DNA of 64,000 bases. Source: Streptomyces sp. WAC 01529. GTDB taxonomy: Bacteria; Actinomycetota; Actinomycetes; Streptomycetales; Streptomycetaceae. The DNA lies in contig NZ_CP029617.1 of NCBI RefSeq assembly GCF_003945545.1, positions 7,343,001 through 7,407,000 on the forward strand, given 5' to 3'. The position numbers and the translations under genes are program-made. This document shows, piece by piece, positions 34,524-43,218 of the stretch (positions are counted from its first letter, which is position 1; every line of letters begins with the position of its first letter). The notes beneath the pieces are model-generated. The model ran no database searches. It worked only from the letters and a program-made list of their open reading frames with translations, and was not told where the DNA came from.

Positions 34524-35369
34524 ATGCAGCCAGAGCAGGGGGACGGCGTGGCCGAGCGCGTGCGCAAGGTCATCGCCGACGCGGGCGTGACCCAGCGGGA
34601 GTTCGCGCGCCGGATCGTCATGGACCCCTCCAAACTCTCCCGCTCCCTCGGCGGCACACGCAGGTTCACCGCCGCCGAGCTGGCCCGTGTCGCGGCGACC
34701 GGCGGCGTCGACGCGGGCTGGCTCCTCGGCACCCCGGAGGCGGCGCCCCCGGCACGGCCCCGGCGCGCCGGTGGGCCGCTGCCGGAGGGTGGCAGGCCCC
34801 TCCAGATCGTGCGCGAGACCGTGCGCCTCATCGCGGAGCACGGCTTCCACGCCGTCCGCGTCCAGGACATCGCCGCGGCCTGCGACACCAGCAGCGCCAC
34901 CATCCACTACCACTTCCCGGGCCGTGACGACCTCCTCGAAGCCGCCGTGCGCTGGTGCATCGACGAGGACACCGCGCGCCGCGCCGCCCGGATCGCGGAC
35001 GCCGCCGACACCGCCGACGAGCTGCGCCGGCTCATCGAGCTGCAGATCCCGCGGACCGCGCGGCAGCGGTGGCAGTGGAGCGTCTGGCTCGACCTGTGGG
35101 CGGAGGCCGCGCGCTCCACCGCCGTGGGGCGGCTGCACACCGACTACTACCGGCAGTGGCGCGCCACCGTCGCCGACGTCATCCGGCGCGGCATCGCCGA
35201 GGGCGTCTTCCGCCCCGCCGACCCGGAGGCGGCGGCGCTTCGGCTGACCGCGCTGATCGACGGCCTCGCCGCGCAGGTCCTCGCCTCGGCGTCCGGCGGG
35301 GGCGGTACGAGCCCCGATGACATGCACGGGGCGCTTGTCGCGTATGTCGACGCGACGCTTGTCCTGTGA
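34524..35369 (+). CDS. Double-HTH regulator: XRE domain fused to TetR domain
   Basis: 281 aa. Residues about 8-60 are an XRE-type HTH (VIADAGVTQREFARRIVMDPSKLSRSLGG). After a Pro/Arg linker, residues about 95-140 are a TetR_N HTH (LIAEHGFHAVRVQDIAAACDTSSATIHYHFPGRDDLLEAAV), then a TetR ligand domain. ATG at 34524 has no clear ribosome-binding site. Carrying two different DNA-binding domains is uncommon. It stands before the BKACE remnant, which may be all that is left of its former target operon. Confidence 0.87.
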   Translation: MQPEQGDGVAERVRKVIADAGVTQREFARRIVMDPSKLSRSLGGTRRFTAAELARVAATGGVDAGWLLGTPEAAPPARPRRAGGPLPEGGRPLQIVRETVRLIAEHGFHAVRVQDIAAACDTSSATIHYHFPGRDDLLEAAVRWCIDEDTARRAARIADAADTADELRRLIELQIPRTARQRWQWSVWLDLWAEAARSTAVGRLHTDYYRQWRATVADVIRRGIAEGVFRPADPEAAALRLTALIDGLAAQVLASASGGGGTSPDDMHGALVAYVDATLVL

Positions 35370-35452
35370 CCGTCCTTGTAGCGGGTAGCGGCCGTTCCCG
35401 CACTGGCCGCCGTTCCCGTACGCAACACCCGGCCCCCGAGGGAGAGGTCCGC

Positions 35453-35717
35453 ATGCCCGTGAACGACAACGTAATCATCACCTGCGCCTGACCCGCGCCT
35501 GTACCGCGAGGTCGTGGAGCGTATCAAGGAGACCGGCTCGGACGTCATCGTCAATCTGGCGGCGGGCATGGGCGGCGACCTCGTCATCGACCCCGACGAG
35601 CCGCTCAAACACCTGCCCGGCACGGATCTCGTCAGCGGCCTCGACTGCGGCTCGCTCAACTTCGGTGACGGCAGCAACCTCTACGTCTCCACCCCCGACA
35701 TGCTCCGCCGGGTGTAG
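35453..35717 (+). pseudogene. Remnant of a BKACE (DUF849, beta-keto acid cleavage enzyme) gene
   Basis: The family start MPVNDNVIITCA is read from ATG 35453 and stops at once. A shifted frame then continues LYREVVERIKETGSDVIVNLAAG and later SGLDCGSLNFG, which in the family lie about 60 residues further on and beyond. The C-terminus is missing after MLRR. Intact members are about 270-310 aa, so the gene has lost an internal block, suffered a frameshift and lost its 3' half. Just 3' of the XRE-TetR gene. Confidence 0.75.
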
Positions 35718-35769
35718 CTCTCCCCGGGGGACGCCTGCGGTTCAGACCGTGAGGTCGTAGCCGTGCTGG

Positions 35770-35991
35770 TCAGAGGTGGAAGGCGAAGTAGGCGTCGAGG
35801 TCACCGTAGTCCTTCACTGCCCGCAGCACCCGCAGCAGCTCGCGGCCCCGCGCCTCGATCAGGTCCTCCAGATCGTGGTGGGTCACCGCGGTCGAGGCGG
35901 GGTCGGCCAACTCCTCGGTCAGGCAGTCGAAGGCCCTTGCGGCGGCGGCGAACGGATCGATGCCGGGCAACGCGCCGTAGGGTTCCACCAC
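35770..35991 (-). mobile_element. ISKra4-type transposase remnant (N- and C-terminal ends joined)
   Basis: 73 codons from GTG 35991. The first 50 residues (IDPFAAAARAFDCLTEEL, HHDLEDLIEARGRELLR) resemble the N-terminus of ISKra4-family transposases. The end (LRAVKDYGDLDAYFAFHL) resembles their extreme C-terminus. The whole catalytic centre is deleted between. Terminal repeats could not be found. The match is from memory of these sequences, hence moderate confidence. Confidence 0.55.
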
Positions 35992-36043
35992 GGCTCTTCC
36001 TGTTGGGTGCTTAGGTCTGGCTGGTTACCTGCGCACTCGTACG

Positions 36044-36976
36044 TCAGCCCGCCCGCTCATAGGTAAGGACGGTCTTCTGGTGGTTGCCGATCGTGCGTAG
36101 GCGCAGCGGGCCGTCCGAGGACTTCACGTCGAAGTCGTACTTGAGCTCCTCCGGCGGGCAGTTGACGGTCCTGGTGCCCTGCTCGAGCTTGAAGTTGCTC
36201 ATGGACAGGTCGTACTGGGCGACGCCGGAGACAGTGGCGCTGCCCTTGCATCGCGGGCCGGTGCGGGACTCGATGACCACGCGTGCGCGTCTGCCCGACT
36301 CGACCTGGTGGATGGTCAGCTGCTGGCTGCCGTCCGTGGCTCGCCACCGGCCCACGAACCAAGGGTGGATGGGCTTGTACTCCGTGGCCACCTTGGCGAA
36401 TCCGGAGCCTTTGCGCCAGGTCAGCGTGGTGGTCTGCAGCATGCTGCGATCGACGAAGTCCACTCGGGCGCCACCGTCGCGAATGCGGACCTTCGGCCAG
36501 ACGAGGTAGTTTTTGGTCGGGTCGGCGGTCCAGGAGGAGAGGTCTCCGGTGGCGACGGCCGCGATCACCTCTTGCGGTTCTTCGCCGTCGCTGCAGTACT
36601 GGCCGAAGCCGGCCGCGAGCCACACGGTGTCCCGGTACGCCTTTGCCCTGATGCCGTCGCACGGTTTGGTGCCGGTCTCATAGACCGTCTTCCGGGCGGA
36701 CCAGGCGTCGTCAGAGGTGTGGCGATGCTGTGCCTCCAGGCCGCGGCGAGTGAAGCGGAGGGACACCTGCCGGCCGTCGGACAGTTCGAGGACGGTGTGG
36801 TCGTCGTCGTCCTCGACGACCCGTGAATCAGGCTTGTCCTCCGGTGCGTGGTGGGATTTCGTGTGCTTCGCGTTGCTGCCGGACGGTCCCTTGTCCGTTT
36901 TCTCGCCGCAGCCGCCGACGGCTGCGCCGAGCATCAGCACCGCTACCGCCCACGCCGCTGTGCTCTTCGTTCTCAT
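36044..36976 (-). CDS. Putative lipoprotein of unknown function
   Basis: 310 aa. A type II signal peptide with lipobox AAVGGC places the lipidated Cys at residue 23. A charged linker (DKGPSGSNAKHTKSHHAPEDK, DDDDH) is followed by a beta-rich extracellular domain with four further cysteines, in KPCDG, QYCSDG, RCKG and NCPPEE, likely forming disulfides. No family recognised. It sits within the decayed zone and has slightly lower GC than most neighbours. Confidence 0.8.
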   Translation of the reverse strand: MRTKSTAAWAVAVLMLGAAVGGCGEKTDKGPSGSNAKHTKSHHAPEDKPDSRVVEDDDDHTVLELSDGRQVSLRFTRRGLEAQHRHTSDDAWSARKTVYETGTKPCDGIRAKAYRDTVWLAAGFGQYCSDGEEPQEVIAAVATGDLSSWTADPTKNYLVWPKVRIRDGGARVDFVDRSMLQTTTLTWRKGSGFAKVATEYKPIHPWFVGRWRATDGSQQLTIHQVESGRRARVVIESRTGPRCKGSATVSGVAQYDLSMSNFKLEQGTRTVNCPPEELKYDFDVKSSDGPLRLRTIGNHQKTVLTYERAG

Positions 36977-37156
36977 GCCGTGTCAGCTCCCCTGTACGCC
37001 GTGCCGCGATGCCCGGGCCGGTGGGTGGCACGAACTCGGCGATGCTAGTCGGTGGGCGGCCCGCCCCGCTCGGCCCCCGGCACGGTGCGGCCCCGGCGGT
37101 TCCGTCACTCGTCGAGGACGGCGGCGACCGCACCCGGGCCGCCGCCTCCCGCGCCT

Positions 37157-37297
37157 TTCTACGAGATCGCCGGCAAGTCCGTGGTCACGATGAAGAGCGG
37201 GCACGAGATGTACGTCGTCGAAGGCGCCGGTGCCGACCCCGCCCCGGACGCGGTGCCGGCGGCCACCACGGAGTTGCTCGCGGTCCACGTCGACTGA
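37157..37297 (+). pseudogene. Possible 3' remnant of an unrecognised gene
   Basis: A coding-like stretch begins FYEIAGKSVVTMKSGHEMYV and ends LLAVHVD before a stop. Everything upstream in the frame is low-complexity Pro/Arg with no plausible start. It looks like the last 45 residues of a gene cut by a deletion. The rest of the 381-base gap 36977-37358 holds no gene that I can support. Confidence 0.3.
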
Positions 37298-37358
37298 TGT
37301 GCGGTCCGGATGTGGCTGGTCGCGGAGTTCCCCGCGCCGCTGCCGGGACGCCGGTGGC

Positions 37359-38657
37359 TCAGCGGTCCAGTTCCTTGTGTGCCGTTTCCGGCAGCCGCAG
37401 ATAGACCACCGACGACACGAGGCACAGCACGGCCACGTACACGGGGAAGAGCCCGGGTGAGCCGATCTCCTTGAACAGGGTCCCCACGTACGGGGCCGTG
37501 CCGCCGAACAGCGCCACGGTCAGCGAGTACGGAAACCCGATCCCGGCCGCCCGAACCCTCGCCGGGAACACCTCCGCGTTCACCGCCGCCGAGATCGACG
37601 TGAACCCGGTGAGCAGGACCATCCCCGCACACTGCACGAGCAGCAGCGAACCGAACGAACCGGAAAGGGACTTGAGCAGCGGCACGCTCAGGACCGCGAA
37701 GCCGATGCCGAAGAACAGCAGCAGCGGCCTGCGCCCCACCCGGTCGGAGAGCGCTCCGCCGACCGGCTGGAGCAGGGCGAAGAACGCGAGCGAAAGGGTG
37801 CCCGCGAGCAGCGCCTGACCCTTGCTGATGTCGGTGTTCAGCTCGGCGTACGTCGGCAGGTACGACGTCCACGTGTAGTAGGCGATGGTGCCGCCCGCCG
37901 TGATGCCGCAGATCAGCAGCGACTGGCGCGGGTGCCGCCGAAGCGCGTCGAAGAGCCCGGGGCGCTGGCCCTCCGCTGCGGGCGCCCGGTGTGTCTCGTA
38001 CGCGCCCTGCCTGATCCAGAAGCCGACCAGACTGAGCACCGCCCCGAGCAGGAACGGCAGCCGCCAGCCCCAGCCGTCCATCTGGCCCTCGGAGAGCGTG
38101 GCCACCAGCACGGCCGCGACGCCCGACGCGGCCAGCTGGCCCGCGGTCGTGGAGACGTACTGGAAACTGGAGAACAGGCCGCGCCGCCCCGGGCCCGCCG
38201 ACTCCACCAGGAACGTCGTCGACGCGGCGAACTCCCCGCCCACGGAGAGCCCTTGGAGCAGCCGCGCCGTGACCAGCACGACCGGCGCGAGCACCCCGGC
38301 GGACGCGTATGTCGGCGTCAGGCCGACCAGCAGACTGCTGCCGCCCATCAAGAGGATGGTGATGGTCAGCGCGACCCGCCTGCCGCGCCGGTCGGCGACG
38401 GCGCCCATCAGCAGACCGCCCACCGGCCGCATGAAGAAGCCGACCGCGAAGACGGCGAACGTGGAGAGCAGCGGCACCAGGGAGTTTCCCGAGCCCTTGG
38501 GGAAGACCTGGTCGGCGATGTAGGTGGCGAGGAAGGTGTAGGCGTACCAGTCGTACCACTCCACGGCGTTGCCGACCGACGCGGCGAGCAACTGCCGTAT
38601 CGGACGCCGCTCGTGGGCGGGGGAGCCATCGGTGACCTGCTGGTCGTGCTGTGTCAT
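37359..38657 (-). CDS. MHS-family MFS transporter (proton symport of organic acids or betaines)
   Basis: 432 aa, 12 membrane helices. The MHS-type start VGNAVEWYDWYAYTFLATYI and loop motifs ADRRGRR and SDRVGRRP are clear, with RLLQGLSVGGEF in helix 5. Related to alpha-ketoglutarate, citrate or proline/betaine symporters. ATG at 38657. Divergent from the GH4 gene; the shared 158-base gap should hold both promoters. Substrate unknown. Confidence 0.88.
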   Translation of the reverse strand: MTQHDQQVTDGSPAHERRPIRQLLAASVGNAVEWYDWYAYTFLATYIADQVFPKGSGNSLVPLLSTFAVFAVGFFMRPVGGLLMGAVADRRGRRVALTITILLMGGSSLLVGLTPTYASAGVLAPVVLVTARLLQGLSVGGEFAASTTFLVESAGPGRRGLFSSFQYVSTTAGQLAASGVAAVLVATLSEGQMDGWGWRLPFLLGAVLSLVGFWIRQGAYETHRAPAAEGQRPGLFDALRRHPRQSLLICGITAGGTIAYYTWTSYLPTYAELNTDISKGQALLAGTLSLAFFALLQPVGGALSDRVGRRPLLLFFGIGFAVLSVPLLKSLSGSFGSLLLVQCAGMVLLTGFTSISAAVNAEVFPARVRAAGIGFPYSLTVALFGGTAPYVGTLFKEIGSPGLFPVYVAVLCLVSSVVYLRLPETAHKELDR

Positions 38658-38815
38658 GATCACGACCTTCCCCTGCCCGCAGGTGGCCCACACGTCGTGT
38701 CCGTCAGCCGGACACGCGGACACGGCCCGGTTCGCGGCCCGGGTCGGAACGCCGCCGCGCATCGTACGTAACGTGAGTCCCGGCGGTAATGGTCCGACAG
38801 AAGGCGGTTGAAGAC

Positions 38816-40156
38816 GTGAAGCTGACGATTCTCGGCGGGGGCGGTTTCCGCGTGCCGCTCGTGTACCGGGCCCTCCTCGGCGACCGCGCCGAGGGGCGCG
38901 TCACCGACGTCGTCCTGCACGACCTGGACGCCGGGCGGCTCAGCGCCGTCGCGCGCGTCCTCGCGGAGCAGGCCGTGGACGTGCCGGACGCGCCCTTCGT
39001 CACCGCCACCACCGACCTCGACGAGGCGCTGCTCGGTGCCGACTTCGTCTTCTCCGCCATCCGCGTCGGCGGCCTCGAGGGGCGGGCCGCCGACGAGCGC
39101 GTCGCCCTCGCCGAAGGCGTACTCGGGCAGGAGACGGTCGGCGCGGGCGGCATCGCGTACGGGCTGCGGACCGTGCCCGTCGCCGTGGACATCGCCCGGC
39201 GCGTCGCCCGGCTCGCCCCGGACGCCTGGGTCATCAACTTCACCAACCCCGCGGGCCTGGTCACCGAGGCGATGTCGCGTCATCTCGGCGACCGCGTCAT
39301 CGGCATCTGCGACTCGCCGGTGGGACTCGGCCGCCGGGTCGCGCAAGTGCTCGGCCACAACCCTGACGAGGCCTTCATCGACTACGTGGGCCTCAACCAC
39401 CTCGGCTGGCTGCGCGGACTGCACATCGCGGGCCGCGACGAGCTGCCGCGCCTGCTCGCCGACCCGGAACTCCTCGTCTCCTTCGAGCAGGGCAGGCTCT
39501 TCGGCGCCGACTGGCTCCAGTCGCTCGGTGCGATCCCCAACGAATACCTGCACTACTACTACTTCAACCGCGACACCGTGCGCGCCTACCAGCAGGCGGA
39601 GCTGACCCGCGGCGCCTTCCTCCGCGGCCAGCAGGCCCTCTTCTACGACGACATGCGCCACCCCGACACCCCCGCCCTCAAGGCCTGGCACGACACCCTC
39701 GCCGAGCGCGAGGCGGCGTACATGGCCGAGAACAGGGAAGCGGCGGGCGTGGGGGAACGGGCCGAGGAGGACCTGGAGTCCGGCGGGTACGAGAAGGTCG
39801 CCCTCGCCCTGATGCGGGCCATCGCGCGCGACGAACGGGCGACGCTGATCCTCAACGTCCGCAACGGCACGACCCTCGCCGCCCTGGACGCGGACGCCGT
39901 CATCGAGGTGCCGTGTTCCGTCGACGCCAACGGCGCCCACCCCATGTCCGTCGCCCCGCTGCCCGGCCACGCCACGGGCCTGGTGTGCTCCGTCAAGGCC
40001 GTCGAGCGCGAGGTGCTCGCCGCGGCGGACAGCGGGTCGCTCGCCACCGCGGTCAAGGCCTTCGCGCTGCATCCGCTCGTCGACTCGGTGACGGTGGCCC
40101 GGCGCCTGGCGGAGGGCTACCGCGAGGTGCACCCCGGTCTCGCGTACCTGAGATGA
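38816..40156 (+). CDS. Glycoside hydrolase family 4, 6-phospho-beta-glucosidase type
   Basis: 446 aa. NAD motif KLTILGGGGFRVPLVY, the metal-binding INFTNPAGLVTEA and CDSPVGL with the catalytic Cys, and the His in NHLGWLRG are all present. GH4 enzymes need NAD and a divalent metal and cleave by oxidation-elimination. GTG at 38816 has AAGGCGG at good distance; an earlier ATG at 38789 is possible. No PTS genes are nearby, so the phosphorylated substrate source is unclear. Confidence 0.9.
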   Translation: MKLTILGGGGFRVPLVYRALLGDRAEGRVTDVVLHDLDAGRLSAVARVLAEQAVDVPDAPFVTATTDLDEALLGADFVFSAIRVGGLEGRAADERVALAEGVLGQETVGAGGIAYGLRTVPVAVDIARRVARLAPDAWVINFTNPAGLVTEAMSRHLGDRVIGICDSPVGLGRRVAQVLGHNPDEAFIDYVGLNHLGWLRGLHIAGRDELPRLLADPELLVSFEQGRLFGADWLQSLGAIPNEYLHYYYFNRDTVRAYQQAELTRGAFLRGQQALFYDDMRHPDTPALKAWHDTLAEREAAYMAENREAAGVGERAEEDLESGGYEKVALALMRAIARDERATLILNVRNGTTLAALDADAVIEVPCSVDANGAHPMSVAPLPGHATGLVCSVKAVEREVLAAADSGSLATAVKAFALHPLVDSVTVARRLAEGYREVHPGLAYLR

Positions 40157-40163
40157 TCACGGC

Positions 40164-40553
40164 ATGAGTCCCGTCGTCTCCATCGGTGCCGCCGCCCGCC
40201 GCCCCTGCACGCTCGTCGTGTGCCGGGGCTGCTGCTGCGGCGACGCGCGCAAGAACCCCGGCATCGACCACGCCTGGCAGCTGGAGCGGCTGCGGTCCGC
40301 CGCGGCGGCCTCGCGGGGCCGGTTCGCGGTGCGTACGAGCGACTGCCTCGGGCCGTGCGGCCAGGCCAACATCGTCGTCGTCCAGCCCTCGTACGAGGGG
40401 CGCAGGCGCGGTGGCCGTGCGGCCTGGGTCGGCTTCGTCACGGACGACGAGTCGCTGGAGGAGATACTCGCCTGGGCGCGGGCGGGCGGCCCCGGCCTCG
40501 CCGAGCCGTCACCGACGCTGGCGCTGCAACTGGTGGATCCGCGCGCCGTATAG
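40164..40553 (+). CDS. Thioredoxin-like [2Fe-2S] ferredoxin-domain protein
   Basis: 129 aa. CRGCCCGDARKNP near residue 20 and RTSDCLGPCGQANIVVV near residue 58 supply the cysteines of a thioredoxin-fold 2Fe-2S site. Begins 7 bases after the GH4 stop, so probably co-transcribed. An extra adjacent cysteine run (CCC) is noted. Electron-transfer partner unknown. Confidence 0.85.
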   Translation: MSPVVSIGAAARRPCTLVVCRGCCCGDARKNPGIDHAWQLERLRSAAAASRGRFAVRTSDCLGPCGQANIVVVQPSYEGRRRGGRAAWVGFVTDDESLEEILAWARAGGPGLAEPSPTLALQLVDPRAV

Positions 40554-40562
40554 CCGCGGCCC

Positions 40563-41063
40563 TCAGCCGGCGAGGACCTGGTCCATGAAGCCGTGCAGGT
40601 TCTGCAGGGTCCTTGCGTTCTGCTCCTCCGACGACAGGCTCTCCTCCAGGCGGCGGGCGAGCACCGTCGTCTTCTTGCCGCGTACGTAGAGGGAGCAGGC
40701 CAGGTCCGCGCAGATGTACAGGCCCACCGAGTTGCCCTGGCGGCCCGCCGCGCCGGCCTTGGGGGCCACGAGCAGCGTGATGCCCGAGCCGGACTGCGGG
40801 GTCACGCAGACCGAGCAGATGCTGGACTTGAGCAGGCTCTTGCGCGGCCCGCTCGACGCGCGCAGCGCGATGCCGACGGGCTTGCCGTCCCGCCACGTCA
40901 CCGCGTAGCCGCGCTCGGGGGCCTTGGGGTCGCGCCAGCCGAGAAAGTCCAGGTCCGACCAGGGGGTCTCGGCGAAGTCCGTCGGCAGCGTGAGCCTGCT
41001 CGCCTCGCCCTTCGAACAGTTCACGAAGGAGGCGCGGATCTCTTTTTCACTGACGGGTTCCAT
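40563..41063 (-). CDS. FBP/FusB-type zinc-finger protein (EF-G binding)
   Basis: 166 aa from ATG 41063. The C-terminal treble-clef zinc finger has CSVCVTP and ICADLACSLYVRGKKT, the pattern of the FBP domain of FusB/FusC-like proteins that bind elongation factor G and can release it from stalled ribosomes. The N-terminal half is an FBP-like helical region. Convergent with the ferredoxin gene, 9 bases apart. Whether it gives fusidic acid tolerance cannot be told. Confidence 0.82.
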   Translation of the reverse strand: MEPVSEKEIRASFVNCSKGEASRLTLPTDFAETPWSDLDFLGWRDPKAPERGYAVTWRDGKPVGIALRASSGPRKSLLKSSICSVCVTPQSGSGITLLVAPKAGAAGRQGNSVGLYICADLACSLYVRGKKTTVLARRLEESLSSEEQNARTLQNLHGFMDQVLAG

Positions 41064-41159
41064 GATCCGGAAGGTATCAACGGACAAACGGAACGTCCTC
41101 CTATTTTTCTCCGGCGATGGCGACGGTGAGGGCGGACTTCCCGGGCGGGCCCCCTCACG

Positions 41160-41708
41160 TCACAGCCCCACCGCGCCATCGATCCGCTCCCGGAGCAGAT
41201 CCGCGTGGCCGTTGTGACGCGCGTACTCCTCGATCATGTGGATCAGGACCCACCGCAGCGAGATCGCGCCGGGCCAGGGGTCCTGCCCCGTGACGTCGAG
41301 GTCGGCAGCCTCGGCGGTGAACGTCTCGGAGAACTCCACCTCCGCGCGCCAGGCCGCCCAGGCCGCGGCGACGGCGTCCGGGTCCGCCACCGCGCCGTCG
41401 AAGTCCTGATCCGCGTTGTCCGGCGTGGCGTAGAGCGGCTCCGCGTCCTGTCCGGCGAGGCCCCGGCGGAACCAGCGGCGCTCCACGTCGGTCAGGTGGC
41501 GGACGAGGCCGAGCAGGGACAGCGCGGAGGGCTCCACGGAACGTCGGCCCAACTCCTCTCCCAGGCCCGCGCACTTGATCTCCAGCGTCGTGCGGTGGGT
41601 GCGCAGGATGTGGACGAGCATCGCGCGCTCGTCGCCGGTCGTGGGGGCGCCGGACCGCGGGTCGGTCTCCGCGCCGGTGAAGAAGGCGGCTCGCCTGTGT
41701 GAGGTCAT
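41160..41708 (-). CDS. DinB/DUF664 mycothiol-transferase-like protein
   Basis: 182 aa four-helix protein. Metal histidines are in LVRHLTDVERRWF and in MIEEYARHNGHADLLRERIDG, the DUF664 signature. The family includes metal- and mycothiol-dependent S-transferases. ATG at 41708. The start may be later. Single gene. Confidence 0.88.
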   Translation of the reverse strand: MTSHRRAAFFTGAETDPRSGAPTTGDERAMLVHILRTHRTTLEIKCAGLGEELGRRSVEPSALSLLGLVRHLTDVERRWFRRGLAGQDAEPLYATPDNADQDFDGAVADPDAVAAAWAAWRAEVEFSETFTAEAADLDVTGQDPWPGAISLRWVLIHMIEEYARHNGHADLLRERIDGAVGL

Positions 41709-41770
41709 GCCCTCATCCTCTTTCCCCGCCTCTGCGGCATGCGCGCCGCCCCCGTGCGACCGACGGCCCG

Positions 41771-42973
41771 TCAGCCACGCCGGTCCCGCAGCGACTTGTA
41801 GAGCGCGCCGACCAGATGGATGCTCCGCAGGTCCTCACCGGACGTTCCCGCGCCCATGCGGTTCATCGTGTACGCGTACGAGACGCGGTTCTCCGGGTCG
41901 GCGAAGGCGTACGACCCGCCCGCGCCACCATGCCCGAACGCGCGCGGGTTGGGGCCCGCCTGCCCGTACTGGTTGAGCATGAAGCCGAGCCCCCACTGCC
42001 ACGTCTCGGCGAGCGGGGTGCCCGCGCGCAGCACCACGTCCGGTTCGTCGGGCCCGCCCTGCCGCGTGCGCAGCCGCTCCAGCGTCTCGGCGGCGAGCAG
42101 ACGGCCGCCCGCCAGCTCCCGGTAGACCGTGGCGAGCCCGCGCGCGGTGGCGTGGGCGTTGGCGGCCGGGATCTCCGCGCCGCGGTAGGCGGCGCTGTTC
42201 ACGTCGCCGATCGGCAGATAGCCGAGGGCCAGGGTGAGCGGCGCCAGCGGATGCTCGTCAAGACCGCCCACCGGCGGCGCGGGAAGCCGGCCGAAGGCGC
42301 TGCCCGCCGACAGGGTCCCGCCCGCCGCGCTCAGGGCCGGTGCCATGTCCGCGCACCGCCCCTGCTCGCTCTCCGGCGTACCGACGAACACGTCGGCGCC
42401 CAACGGCCCGGTCACCTCGGAGCGCAGGAAGGTGCCGAGGGAGACCCCGCTGACCCGCCGCACCAGCTCGCCGACCAGGAAGCCGAACGTCACCGCGTGA
42501 TAGCCCTGGGCGGTGCCCGGCCGCCACCACGGCGCGCTGCCCGCCAGGGCATCGGTGACCCTCTCCCAGTCGTAGACGGCGTCTCGCCCCATCGGCTCCC
42601 GGGGGGCGATGAGTCCGCCGCGGTGGCTCAGCAGCCACCGCACCGGAATGTCCGCCTTGCCCGCCGCGGCGAACTTCGGCCAGTACCGCGCGACCGGCGC
42701 GTCCAGATCCAACTCGCCGCGCTCCACCAGCAGGTGGGCGCAGAGAGCCGTCATGCCCTTGGTCGTGGAGTACACGTTCACCAGCGTGTCGCGCTCCCAG
42801 GGGCGCCCGCAGGACCGGTCGGCGGCGCCGCCCCACAGGTCCACGACGAACACGCCGTCGACCGTGGCCGCGACGGCCGCCCCCAGATCGCCGCGCTCAG
42901 TGAAGTTCCGCTCGAACTCCTCGCGCACGCGCTCGAAGCCGGGCGCACAGGTCCCGTGGACGCGCACAGACAT
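41771..42973 (-). CDS. Beta-lactamase/esterase-family serine hydrolase
   Basis: 400 aa. Class C-type nucleophile YSTTKG (SxxK), Tyr motif GYHAV and a late GHGGAGG replace the KTG box, as in the EstB-like esterases. No signal peptide, so an intracellular esterase is likelier than a beta-lactamase. ATG at 42973 is preceded by GGGGAGAG. Divergent from the phospholipase C gene. Confidence 0.88.
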   Translation of the reverse strand: MSVRVHGTCAPGFERVREEFERNFTERGDLGAAVAATVDGVFVVDLWGGAADRSCGRPWERDTLVNVYSTTKGMTALCAHLLVERGELDLDAPVARYWPKFAAAGKADIPVRWLLSHRGGLIAPREPMGRDAVYDWERVTDALAGSAPWWRPGTAQGYHAVTFGFLVGELVRRVSGVSLGTFLRSEVTGPLGADVFVGTPESEQGRCADMAPALSAAGGTLSAGSAFGRLPAPPVGGLDEHPLAPLTLALGYLPIGDVNSAAYRGAEIPAANAHATARGLATVYRELAGGRLLAAETLERLRTRQGGPDEPDVVLRAGTPLAETWQWGLGFMLNQYGQAGPNPRAFGHGGAGGSYAFADPENRVSYAYTMNRMGAGTSGEDLRSIHLVGALYKSLRDRRG

Positions 42974-43123
42974 GGACTCTCCCCGGCGTTGAGACGGGCT
43001 CGGCGCCCCATCGTCCCGCATGGTTGGCCGCAGCACCTACCCCTGTGCGGCGTTCGGGAAACCCCCGCGCCACCTCCGTCAGAAGAGCCGCCTCGCGTCC
43101 CGCCCACCAGAGGTTGCGCTTCT

Positions 43124-43141
43124 CTTCACCCACCGGTCACG
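43124..43141 (+). promoter_or_regulatory. Candidate PHO box upstream of phospholipase C
   Basis: CTTCACC (43124-43130) and GGTCACG (43135-43141) are two GTTCACC-like heptads at an 11-base period, the spacing of Streptomyces PhoP direct repeats. A third CTTCACCC lies near 43176. The downstream enzyme releases phosphate esters, which fits phosphate control. Confidence 0.4.
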
Positions 43142-43218
43142 GGCCCTTCCGTATCGCTTGCTCCCCTTGGCACACTTCACCCGCTCGCGTCCCCACACCA
43201 CATGAGGTCGACTCATTC

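Noticed and set aside
37052..37156. 5' part of the open frame before the gene remnant at 37157
   Set aside because: Low-complexity Arg/Pro sequence with no start signal; only the later part looks coding.
41771..42973. Antibiotic-resistance beta-lactamase
   Set aside because: SxxK is present, but there is no signal peptide and the C-terminal motif is HGG rather than KTG; an esterase is more likely.
43024..43218. N-terminal extension of phospholipase C
   Set aside because: It would put 65 residues before the Tat motif, which must be near the N-terminus, and would cover the candidate promoter.
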